Shown: positions 16,405 through 24,500 of the stretch, in pieces | Layout: each line of letters starts with the position of its first letter | Position numbering within the stretch: the stretch's first letter is position 1 | Assembly: GCA_050744165.1 (NCBI GenBank) | Contig: JBOGGN010000242.1 | Location: 1-38,762, forward strand | Length of the DNA: 38,762 bases | Direction of reading: 5' to 3' | Origin: JBOGGN01 sp050744165 | Lineage (GTDB): Bacteria > Actinomycetota > Acidimicrobiia > Acidimicrobiales > Palsa-688 | The notes under the pieces: generated by a model | Databases searched by the model: none | Told to the model about the DNA's origin: nothing | The model's input: the letters and a program-made list of their open reading frames with translations, nothing else | Made by a program: the position numbers and the translations under genes

Positions 16405-17703
16405 TCAGGGGGCAGGGACGGTGGTCGTCGTTGCCGGCGGTGGCACCGTGGTGGTGGTCGGCGGCAGCGTGGTGGTGGTGGTGGTCGTGGTCGCTTCGGC
16501 GGCGAGGCTCGCGACGTAGCTCTTGGCGGCGGGAACGGATGGTTCTTCTTTCCCGGAGCGCAGGTCGGGCAACCGTTCGGGCAGGACCTGGTTGGCGGCG
16601 GTGGCGGTGCGCTGGACGATGGTTGGCTGGAACCAAAGCAGGCCGCCAGGGCGGCCCTTGTAGATGGTGAGTTGGCCGTTGTCCAACCCGACGAAGTACG
16701 AGCCGCGGGCGTAGAACGCGATGGCGACGCCGGCGCCGGCGATCAGCAACACCAGGATGACGAAAAAACCTACGACCCGCCAGGTGACGGCGCGCTGGCG
16801 GGGCGGGGCGGGCGGGGTCTCCTTCGGTGGGGGGCCGACACGCCCCGACCAGCCGGTGGGGGGGGAGGGGGCGCTTTTTCCCGCTTCTTTTTCGGGGTGG
16901 GAAAATGCCTCGGGGATCGGTGTCGCCCGTCGCGTGGGGGGGTTGGCGGCCAGTGCCGCAGAGGCCGCCTGGGGCAGGTCGTTGTCGTCCACCACGTCGA
17001 CAATCACAACCGTGATGTTGTCGTTGCCGCCCCGATCTCGGGCTTCGGCGACCAGTTCCCGGGCCGCGTCCTTGGGGTTGGCCAGGCGGCGCATGACCCC
17101 CGCCAGCTGGTCGTCGTTGAGTTCACGGACCAGGCCGTCGGAGCACAGCAGGTAACGGTCGCCCTTCAGGGGCAGGACCTGGAGGAGATCCACCTTGACG
17201 TCGGAGTCGACGCCGAGCGCCCGGGTCAGGACGTGGCGCTGGGGGTGGATGGCGGCCTCCATCTCGGTCAGCTGGCCGTCGTCGACCAGCTCCTGGACCA
17301 GGGAATGGTCGGTGGTCAGCTGTTCCAGCTCGCCGTCGCGCAGCAGGTACACCCTCGAGTCGCCCACGTTGATGATCGCCAGGCGTTCCTCGTCGTCCTC
17401 GTCGACCAGGGCGATCGCCACCAACGTGGTGCCCATGCCGTGGAACTCGGGGTTGCCCAGGGCCCGCTCGAAAATCGACCGGTTCGCCTGGCGGGCCGCC
17501 GCCACCAGGCCCTGGGCGCCGCCATTGTGGCGGTAGGCGACCTCCAACGCTTCCACCGCCGTCAACGACGCCACCTCGCCCGCCGCGTGGCCGCCCATCC
17601 CGTCGGCGACCGCGAACAACTCCTCACCCACGAGCAACTGATCCTGATTCGACGTCCGCACCCGACCCACGTCGGTCGCCGAACCCGCCGACAGGCGGAT
17701 CAC
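16405..17703 (-). CDS. pstP: PP2C-family Ser/Thr phosphatase PstP with extracytoplasmic C-terminal region
   Basis: The 432-aa protein carries a PP2C domain (1-240) with the metal-binding motifs TSNQD, VADGMGGHAAGE, GDSRVYLL, CSDG and GGNDNITVV. A Pro-rich linker, one transmembrane helix (VVGFFVILVLLIAGAGVAIAF) and an external region ending in a Thr/Pro-rich tail follow. It dephosphorylates PknB and its targets. GTG 17703 overlaps the fhaB stop by 4 nt (GTGA), implying translational coupling. The linker DNA at 16871-16915 contains unusual T/A runs that resemble sequences in the 9.6-9.9 kb spacer. Confidence 0.95.
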   Translation of the reverse strand: MIRLSAGSATDVGRVRTSNQDQLLVGEELFAVADGMGGHAAGEVASLTAVEALEVAYRHNGGAQGLVAAARQANRSIFERALGNPEFHGMGTTLVAIALVDEDDEERLAIINVGDSRVYLLRDGELEQLTTDHSLVQELVDDGQLTEMEAAIHPQRHVLTRALGVDSDVKVDLLQVLPLKGDRYLLCSDGLVRELNDDQLAGVMRRLANPKDAARELVAEARDRGGNDNITVVIVDVVDDNDLPQAASAALAANPPTRRATPIPEAFSHPEKEAGKSAPSPPTGWSGRVGPPPKETPPAPPRQRAVTWRVVGFFVILVLLIAGAGVAIAFYARGSYFVGLDNGQLTIYKGRPGGLLWFQPTIVQRTATAANQVLPERLPDLRSGKEEPSVPAAKSYVASLAAEATTTTTTTTLPPTTTTVPPPATTTTVPAP

Positions 17704-18221
17704 GCCGCCACCTCCAGCACCGACCGGCCCACCTGCAGGCGGTCCCCGGGGCCGAGGGGGATGGGGCTGGTAACGGGGCGGTCGTTCACGAAGGTGCCGT
17801 TGGTCGATCCCAGATCCTCCACGTAGAGCGACCCGTCGCGGCGGAACACTCGGGCGTGGAGGGTCGACACGAAGGTGTCGTCGGGCAGGGAGATGCCGCA
17901 GCCCAACGCCCGGCCGAGGGTCAGCTCCTCACCCAGGGGAAAGCTCTGGCCGGCTCGGTCCGGGGGCTCGAGGACGACCAACCGGGCCAAACCTGTCGCC
18001 GCCCCGCGACCCCCGGTCCCTGGGGCCCAGCTCCCAGCCGGACCACGCCCCGCCTTCGCCGTCTGGCGGGGCGAAGGTTGCGGGGACGGGGACGCCACTG
18101 CAACCTGCACCGCTCTCGGTTCCCGGAGCTCCACCCAGACCGCCCGGATGACCCGAAAAAAGAACAGGTAGAGCAGGCCCAGGAACACCGCCTTCAAGGC
18201 CGTCAACAGGGACTCGGGCAT
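17700..18221 (-). CDS. fhaB: FHA-domain membrane protein FhaB (FipA)
   Basis: The 173-aa protein has an N-terminal transmembrane segment (about 8-30), a Ser/Pro/Gly-rich linker and a C-terminal FHA domain (about 95-173). The FHA domain holds the phosphothreonine-binding loop motifs LGRALGC, SLPDDTFVSTLHARV and DLGSTNGTFVN. FhaB in mycobacteria binds PknB-phosphorylated partners and links FtsZ/FtsQ at the septum. It lies between fhaA (13 bp) and pstP (overlap). Confidence 0.94.
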   Translation of the reverse strand: MPESLLTALKAVFLGLLYLFFFRVIRAVWVELREPRAVQVAVASPSPQPSPRQTAKAGRGPAGSWAPGTGGRGAATGLARLVVLEPPDRAGQSFPLGEELTLGRALGCGISLPDDTFVSTLHARVFRRDGSLYVEDLGSTNGTFVNDRPVTSPIPLGPGDRLQVGRSVLEVAA

Positions 18222-18234
18222 GGCGCCAGCCCCC

Positions 18235-18888
18235 CTATGGGGCTTCGAACCTCATGTGGGTGGCGCCGACGGTGATGTCGTCACCGTCGACCAACCGGTG
18301 GCTGTGGACCCCGATCCCATTCACCTTGGTGCCGTTGGTACTACCCAGGTCGACCAGCACGTAGCCGCCGTCGTTGGTGGGGCGCACCTCCACGTGGCGA
18401 CGGCTGCAGTTGGCGTCGGTCAGCACCACGTCACACTCGGGGAGCCGCCCGATCGTGAGCGAGGTGCTGCCGAGGGGGTGGCGGCTGCCGTCGGGCAGGA
18501 CCAGCCGGGCCGGCGCCCCAGTCGTGGCCCGAACCTCGCCGACCACCTCAAGGATCCCCGCCGACAGCTGGTCGTCGCTGGTCAACTCCACCTCGACGGG
18601 ACCGAGGAACACGTAGTTCTCGACCCGTGCGTGCTCCTTGGCCACCCCGACCAACTCGCTCACCAGCTCCGACTCGAACGGCTCGAACCGGGACCGGTCG
18701 GCAGGGCTGACCACCACGGTGAAGTAGTTCGGGGTCAGAGTGCCTCGGGGAGCCACGGTGCGCAACAGGTCCATCTCCCGGGTGAGGCGGCGCCCGATCT
18801 CAACCGGCTGCAAGCCGCTACGGAACGCCTTGGCGAAGGCGCCCTCAACGAGTCGCTCGAGCCGTCGCTCGAACTGCTGCAGTCCCAT
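18235..18888 (-). CDS. fhaA: FhaA: DUF3662 plus FHA-domain protein
   Basis: The 217-aa protein begins MGLQQFERRLERLVEGAFAK, the DUF3662 start, and has that domain to about residue 115. A C-terminal FHA domain (about 135-217) follows with LTIGRLPECDVVL, NCSRRHVEV and DLGSTNGTKVNG. FhaA regulates MviN/FhaA-dependent peptidoglycan precursor export in mycobacteria. It is far shorter than the roughly 520-aa mycobacterial protein because the long Pro/Gln-rich linker is absent. It is the first gene of the cluster, with a TAGCAT box 11 nt before the start. Confidence 0.94.
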   Translation of the reverse strand: MGLQQFERRLERLVEGAFAKAFRSGLQPVEIGRRLTREMDLLRTVAPRGTLTPNYFTVVVSPADRSRFEPFESELVSELVGVAKEHARVENYVFLGPVEVELTSDDQLSAGILEVVGEVRATTGAPARLVLPDGSRHPLGSTSLTIGRLPECDVVLTDANCSRRHVEVRPTNDGGYVLVDLGSTNGTKVNGIGVHSHRLVDGDDITVGATHMRFEAP

Positions 18889-18899
18889 GGTCGCCGACG

Positions 18900-18905
18900 A
18901 TGCTA
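18900..18905 (-). promoter_or_regulatory. Putative -10 box (TAGCAT) for the fhaA-fhaB-pstP-rodA-pbpA-pknB cluster
   Basis: TAGCAT on the minus strand ends 11 nt before the fhaA ATG, which would give a leader of only a few nucleotides. No other promoter-like box was found between the tightly packed genes of the cluster. Confidence 0.45.
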
Positions 18906-18986
18906 GCTAGGACATGCCCTGGGAGGAGAGCCAAGGGGCACGGCAGCGGTCACAGACAGGCGCCCGGCTGGCCGCCGCGGAAACGG

Positions 18987-18992
18987 TAACCT
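18987..18992 (+). promoter_or_regulatory. Putative -10 box (TAACCT) for tRNA-Leu
   Basis: TAACCT lies 13 nt upstream of the tRNA 5' end, giving a short precursor leader of about 7 nt. Confidence 0.5.
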
Positions 18993-19005
18993 GACGGTTC
19001 CACTC

Positions 19006-19089
19006 GGGCGAGTGGCGGAATAGGCAGACGCGCAGGATTCAGGTTCCTGTGTCCGCAAGGACGTGGGGGTTCAAGTCCCCCCTCGCCCA
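19006..19089 (+). tRNA. tRNA-Leu (anticodon CAG)
   Basis: This is an 84-nt class II tRNA. The acceptor stem GGGCGAG/CTCGCCC (19006-19012 with 19082-19088) pairs perfectly, with discriminator A at 19089. The anticodon stem CAGGA/TCCTG encloses the loop TTCAGGT with CAG at 19040-19042. A long variable arm (GTCC-GCAA-GGAC) and a T-arm GGGGGTTCAAGTCCCCC are present. The 3' CCA is not encoded. A tRNA-Leu near fhaA is also found in mycobacteria. Confidence 0.97.
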
Positions 19090-19128
19090 CTCCCGACAGG
19101 CCGTCAGGGTTAGGGGTCTTCCGGTCCC

Positions 19129-19644
19129 TTAGACGGTCAGCTCGTCGCTGGTGAACAGCGAGCGCACCCCGATGCCGGCCCCGTCCAGGAGGTCGTGACT
19201 CCGGCTGCGGTCGATGATGCACAGCACGTCGCCGACCACGGCCGACCGGGCCCGCAGCTCCTCGACCGACAGCACCACCTGGCCGCCGGTGGTGATCACG
19301 TCCTCGACGACAAGCACCCGCCGACCCGCCACCTGGGCCCCCTCGGCCAGCTTCATCGTGCCGTACTCCTTCGCTTTCTTGCGGACCAAGGCCAGCGGCA
19401 GTCCGGTGCGCAGCGACAGCGCGGTCGCCACCGGGACGCCACCCAGCTCGAGGCCGGCGAGCACCTCGGTGCCCTCCGGGATGAGCGCCACGGCATGCTC
19501 GGCGATGGCGGCCAAGAGGTCCGGATCGGCCTCGAACAGGTACTTGTCGAAGTAGGTGGTCGAGGTCTGGCCGGACCGGAGTCGGAACTCACCCGTGAGC
19601 CGGCACGCCGCGCCGATGGCGACCGCCAGCTGGTCGTGATCCAT
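19129..19644 (-). CDS. pyrE: Orotate phosphoribosyltransferase
   Basis: From ATG 19644 the protein is 171 aa. It contains the PRPP-binding motif VLVVEDVITTGGQV (about 110-123), LELGGVPVATALSL and the Lys-rich loop VRKKAKEYGT, all typical of PyrE. The enzyme joins orotate and PRPP to form OMP in pyrimidine synthesis. In-frame sequence upstream of this ATG belongs to the neighbouring frame of the binding-protein gene. It starts 29 bp after that gene's stop. A CAGACT box 7 nt before the ATG may provide its own leaderless start. No other pyr genes are nearby. Confidence 0.93.
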   Translation of the reverse strand: MDHDQLAVAIGAACRLTGEFRLRSGQTSTTYFDKYLFEADPDLLAAIAEHAVALIPEGTEVLAGLELGGVPVATALSLRTGLPLALVRKKAKEYGTMKLAEGAQVAGRRVLVVEDVITTGGQVVLSVEELRARSAVVGDVLCIIDRSRSHDLLDGAGIGVRSLFTSDELTV

Positions 19645-19673
19645 GCGCTGCAGTCTGGCGGCTGCCGACCGGC

Positions 19674-21302
19674 CTACGGCAACTTGTGTGTTCTGAGCCA
19701 GGCGTCGATCTGAGCCTGAGCTTGAGCCTGAAGTTGCGGCATAACGGTGGCGGCGGGCGTCCCCGACAACACCTTGGCCAAGGCCGAGGTGATGAGAGCC
19801 TGGACCCCCGTGAACGCTGGCGTCCAAGCGTCGATTTCGGCCGAGGCGCCCGGGAGCCCGGCCAACCACACGGAGGGATCGACGCCGGTGGCCGACTTGG
19901 TGGCCGGCCCGAAGCTGGCCAGGTTGGCGCTCAGGGCGGGCATGGTGCCGAAGCCGCCGTAGGCCAACTGGCGTTCGTTGGCGGCGTTGACGGCGAAGAA
20001 GTCGAGCACCTCGAACGCCAGCTGGTGCTGGGTGCTGGCCGCCACGATGGTGGCCAGGGTCGGCTCCAGCCGGCAGAAGCGCCGGGCCGGCCCGCTCGGG
20101 AGGGCGGCCGCCTTGACCGGGAAGGGCAGGTCCATCCCGTAGCCGGAGGCGATCTCGCAGCTGCACATCTCGATCATGGCCAGCTTGCCGGCCCGCCAGG
20201 CGACCAGGGCGGGGTCGCTCGGCGTACTCGGGAGCGTTGTCGTGGTTGGCCGCGGCATGGTGGTCGTCGTCCGGCCCTGGGTGGTCGAGGTGGTCGTCCG
20301 GCCCTGGGTGGTCGAGGTTGTCGGGCGGGTCGTGGTGGTGGTGCCGCTGCCGCTGGCGGCCCCGCCGCTGGCGGCGGCCAGCGCCGCCAGCTGGGCCGCG
20401 GTCGGCTGGACGTGATAGCGAGAGACCAGGTCAGCGGCGAACTGGGCACCAGCGATGGCCCCCGAGCCCGCGAGGGTGGCGCGCTTGTTGGAGGCGTCGT
20501 ACAGGTGCCCGGCGTAGCTGAGCAGCATCGCCTCGGGATCGAGCCGTGCGACACCGAACTGGGCGATGTGGGTGGGGTCGAAGCTGGCGTCGAGCGAGGC
20601 GCGCCCGGCAGTGTCGATGGTGAGGCGCCGGGCGGCGTCAAGGAAGGCGCCGCCAAAGGTCCAAGAACTCTGGTCCCACGACGCCGGCGGCGGCGCCACT
20701 CCCGCCCGGGCGAACAGGGTCGGGTTGTAAGCCAGGGCGTGGTCGTGGACGCCGACGGCCAGTGCGGGCACGACGCTCGAGTTGCCGTAGTACGTGCCGA
20801 GCGCAGCCGCGCTCCGAGCCACCGGCAGCCATGCCGCCGTCGACACGGCGCCGCCTCGAAGGAAGGGGTGCAGGTCCAGCCACAGGTGTTGGTCGACCAG
20901 CCGAGACAGGTCGGCCAGGTCGATCCCGAGCACGATGTCGGGCGCCTGGCCCCGTGCGATCAAGGTCTTGAGCTCCGTCTCGGCCAAGGCGGCCGAGGTG
21001 GCGCGAAGGAAGTCGATACCCACCTCTGGGTGGGCGTTGATGAACTGCTCCGCCAGGGTCTGCTGGACCTGGCGCTGGCCCGTCGAGTTGCCACCCGCGA
21101 AGCCGATCAGGATCTGGATCCGCCCGCTGAGCTTCGATGGCGGGCTCGTTTTTTTGTGACCGGAAAAGAGGCAGCCCGACAGGAAACTGGCTGCACCTCC
21201 GGCCACGCCAACCTTGAGAGCGCCCTCCACGAACTGCCGCCGAGTTAGGAGTGAGTGCTGGGCGCCCGGCGTGAGGTCTCTAGAACTGGTCATTTCGGAC
21301 AT
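19674..21302 (-). CDS. Tat-exported lipoprotein, family 1 extracellular substrate-binding protein, with Thr-rich insert
   Basis: The 542-aa protein has a twin-arginine signal (LTRRQF, Arg21-Arg22) and a lipobox LSGC with Cys44. The mature part has the extracellular binding-protein fold: GRIQILIGFAGG start, FINAHPEVGIDFL, LIARGQAPDIVLGIDL. An in-frame Thr-rich insert at about residues 319-360 contains a 9-aa tandem repeat (STTQGRTTT type), encoded by 27-nt units at 20264-20317. No ABC permease or ATPase is adjacent, so the protein is an orphan and its ligand (sugars or similar in this family) is unknown. The insert is atypical of binding proteins and may be glycosylated. Confidence 0.82.
   Translation of the reverse strand: MSEMTSSRDLTPGAQHSLLTRRQFVEGALKVGVAGGAASFLSGCLFSGHKKTSPPSKLSGRIQILIGFAGGNSTGQRQVQQTLAEQFINAHPEVGIDFLRATSAALAETELKTLIARGQAPDIVLGIDLADLSRLVDQHLWLDLHPFLRGGAVSTAAWLPVARSAAALGTYYGNSSVVPALAVGVHDHALAYNPTLFARAGVAPPPASWDQSSWTFGGAFLDAARRLTIDTAGRASLDASFDPTHIAQFGVARLDPEAMLLSYAGHLYDASNKRATLAGSGAIAGAQFAADLVSRYHVQPTAAQLAALAAASGGAASGSGTTTTTRPTTSTTQGRTTTSTTQGRTTTTMPRPTTTTLPSTPSDPALVAWRAGKLAMIEMCSCEIASGYGMDLPFPVKAAALPSGPARRFCRLEPTLATIVAASTQHQLAFEVLDFFAVNAANERQLAYGGFGTMPALSANLASFGPATKSATGVDPSVWLAGLPGASAEIDAWTPAFTGVQALITSALAKVLSGTPAATVMPQLQAQAQAQIDAWLRTHKLP
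20264..20317 (-). repeat. 27-bp tandem repeat (2 copies) in the binding-protein gene
   Basis: Two adjacent 27-nt units centred on CGTCCGGCCCTGGGTGGTC differ at one or two bases. Being a multiple of three, they keep the frame and encode a repeated 9-residue Thr/Ser/Gln-Gly-Arg unit. Confidence 0.8.
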
Positions 21303-21541
21303 GTCGGGTATGACGAGTCTTGGCGATGTGGGCGAATGTTAACTATCGACAGAGTTACCATAGCGGTTTATATATATTGTCCGTTCTATCTCGACAGATC
21401 CCATGGGCATTAGTAAGGTATGACCGCTTTAGGCGGGAGCCAAGCAACAGGGGGAGGAACCCTAAATCGTTATCGATAGACGGGGACCATCTCCGTCGGT
21501 TCGTGTTGCACACCTCGAACCAGGGTCTGAAGGAGCGCTTC
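21303..21541 (+). promoter_or_regulatory. AT-rich promoter and structured leader of the giant repeat protein
   Basis: About 150 bp here are markedly AT-richer than the surroundings. A TAACT...AGTTA palindrome lies at 21340-21357. Related motifs CTATCGACAG (21343), CTATCTCGACAG (21386) and TATCGATAG (21471) recur. Candidate -10 boxes are TACCAT (21356) and TAAGGT (21414). From about 21425 several hairpins can form: CCGC-TTTAG-GCGG, and an 8-bp stem GACGGGGA/TCTCCGTC at 21479-21497. A Shine-Dalgarno GAAGGAG at 21529-21535 fixes the start at 21542. Confidence 0.55.
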
Positions 21542-24500
21542 ATGGGGCATGAGGGACAGCATCGGCGGCGGAGTTCGGTCGCGCGGCGGACACTCCAAGG
21601 CGCCCTGGGCCTGGCGATCGCGGTGGTGCCTTTCGTGGTCACCATTCCCGACGCCTTCGCCGGCGTTGGCTTCGGCGTGGTGCCTACCTTCCCCTCCGTG
21701 GTGACCGTCGGCCAGACGGGGCTTCCCGCCAACCTGACCATCCAGAACACATCCACCACGCCCGACAACGCCTCGAACGTCACGTTGAGCACGATCGACC
21801 TCGTTCCCGCGTGCGGCACGACGTTCGGTACCGCCCCCATCAACGATTGCCCGATCGCCAACGCCGATCCCGGGGTCTTCACCCTGAGTCCGACCGGCAC
21901 GGGCCAGGCGGGGACCGCCTGCGCCGGCACCACGTTCACCATTACCACCGTCGACCCCGCCACCGGGCAGGTCAGTTTCAGCCCCAGCACTCCGGTGGTC
22001 CTGCAACCGCCGGGGACGGGCCCCGGCGGCGCGCTGGCCGAGTGTGTCATCGACTTCACCTTCACCGTCAACATGGGCCCGACCCACGTCGATGCCAACG
22101 GTCAGGTCGACCAGCTGGGTTTCGCCAGTGGCACCAACACCTTGGGCCACACCGGCTCCGGTGCGGGAAGCAGCGCCGTCACCGTCAACCTGGCGACCCT
22201 CGGGATCACCACCTCGGCCACCTCGACGGCGACCGTCGGCGGCGGCATCACCGACACCGCCACGGTGTCGGCGGCCGCACCGCCCGGGCCGGCGCCGACG
22301 GGAACGATCACCTTCACCGCCTTCACCAACAGCACCTGCTCGGGGGCGCCCGCGTTCACGTCCAACGCCATCACGGTCACCGGCACCGGCAACTACACCT
22401 CTACCCCTCCGTTCGTGACGACCGCGCCCGGCAGTGTGTTCTGGATCGCGTCGTACAGCGGCGACGTCAGCAACGCCCCGGTGGCAACCCACTGCGGTGA
22501 CGCCGGCGAGACCACCACCGTCAACCAAGCGGTGCCTACCATCGTGACCGCCGCCTCGACGACCGCCACCATCGGCGGCCCCATCTCCGACAGCGCCGTC
22601 CTGGCCAACGGCCTCAACCCGACGGGCACCATCACCTTCACCGCATTCGGCCCCGGCAACGCGACCTGCACCGCGCCGGCGGCGTTCACCTCGGCCCCGT
22701 TGGCGGTGGCCGGCAACGGAACCTACATGTCGGGGCCCTTCACCCCGACCACGCCCGGCACCTACCTGTGGGTGGCCTCCTACAGCGGTGACACCAACAA
22801 CGCCGCGGTGGCCACCCCTTGCGGCGACATGGGCGAAACCAGCACGGTCAACAAGGCCACGCCGGCCATCGTGACGACGGCCTCCGGCTCGGGTCCGGTA
22901 GGCAGTGTCATCTCCGACAGCGCCGTGCTCTCGGGAGGCGTCGACACCCCGACCGGCACCATCACCTTCAACGTATTCGGTCCCGACAACGCGAGCTGCA
23001 CGGGTGCGCCGGTGTTCACCTCGACGGCGACGGTGAACGGCAACGGGACCTACAGCTCGTCGATGTTCACCACCACCGCCGCCGGGACCTACCTGTTCGT
23101 GGCCAGTTACAGCGGTGACGCCAACAACAACGCCGTCGCCAGCGCCTGCGGAGCAGCCAACGAGAGTGTGACCATCACCAAGGCCTCCCCGGCGATCGCC
23201 ACCACCCCCTCGCCGTCGGTCACCGCGGGCGGGTTGGTCTCCGACAGCGCCACCTTGTCCTCGGGCGTCAACCCGACGGGGACCATCACCTTCACCCTGT
23301 TCGGCCCCGGCAACCCGACCTGCACCGGGGCGGCGATCTTCACCTCCACGGCGTCGGTGAACGCCGGCAACGGGGTCTACAACTCGGCCGCCTTCACCAC
23401 CACCACGCCCGGCACCTACAACTGGGTGGCCTCGTATTCCGGCGACGCCAACAACAACGCGGTGGCCAGCACCTGCGCGTCGGAGACGGTGGTGGTCACC
23501 CAGGCCCACCCGACGATCATGACTCAGGCGTCGGCGTCGGTCCCGGTGGGCGGGACGATCACCGACACCGCCACCCTCGCAGGCGGGGTGTCGCCGACGG
23601 GGACGATCACCTTCAGCATCTTCGCCCCCGGCAACCCCACGTGCGCGGGGGCGCCGGTCGCCACCTCGATGGTGCCCGTCACGGGCAACGGCAACTACGT
23701 CTCGGCCCCGTTCACCACCACCGCGGTCGGCACCTACATGTTCGTGGTGATCTACAGCGGCGACACCGCCAACGCCAGCGCCACCAGCGCCTGCGGCGCC
23801 GCCAACGAGGCCGTCACCACCACCCAGGCCACGCCGACGATCGCCACCACGCCCTCGGTGTCGGTGCCCGTCGGGGGCGCCGTGTCCGACAGCGCCACCC
23901 TGGCCAACGGGCTCAGCCCGACCGGCAGCATTACCTTCACGCTGTTCGGCCCCGGCAACCCGACGTGCACCGGAGCCCAGGTGTTCACGTCCAATCCGAT
24001 CCCCGTCACCGGCAACGGCACGTACACCTCCAACACCTTCACCGCCACCATGGCGGGCTCCTACAACTGGATCGCGACCTACAGCGGCGACGCCAACAAC
24101 CACTCGGTGGCCAGCACCTGCGCCTCAGAGACGGTGGTGGTGACGACCACCACCCCCAAGATCGTGACCAACGCATCGCTGACGGTCCCCGTCGGCGGCA
24201 CCATCTCCGACACCGCCACCCTGTCCAACGGGGTCAACCCGACGGGGACCATCACCTTCGACGTGTTCGGCCCCAACGACGCCACCTGCTCGACGGTGCC
24301 GGCGTTCACATCGGTGGTCTCGGTTACCTCCGGCAACGGCACCTACTCCTCGGGACCGTTCACGGCCGTCATGGCGGGGACGTACCGGTTCGTGGCCATG
24401 TATTCGGGCGACGCCAACAACGCAGCGGTGACCACGATGTGCAACGACCCCAACGAGAGCGTGGTCGTTACGACCGTCACCCCGTCGCTCAGCACGACCG

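Noticed and set aside
19090..19128. Possible terminator after the tRNA (GGGGTC...GGTCCC)
   Set aside because: The arms are mismatched and short, so I could not support a stable stem.
18950..19222. 90-aa minus-strand frame across the tRNA-Leu
   Set aside because: This is the common spurious antisense-tRNA protein pattern (GEGGLEPPRPCGHRN). The tRNA folds perfectly on the plus strand.
21320..21541. N-terminal extension of the giant protein upstream of 21542
   Set aside because: The extension lies in AT-rich, hairpin-rich DNA and would bury the signal peptide. A strong Shine-Dalgarno sits just before 21542.
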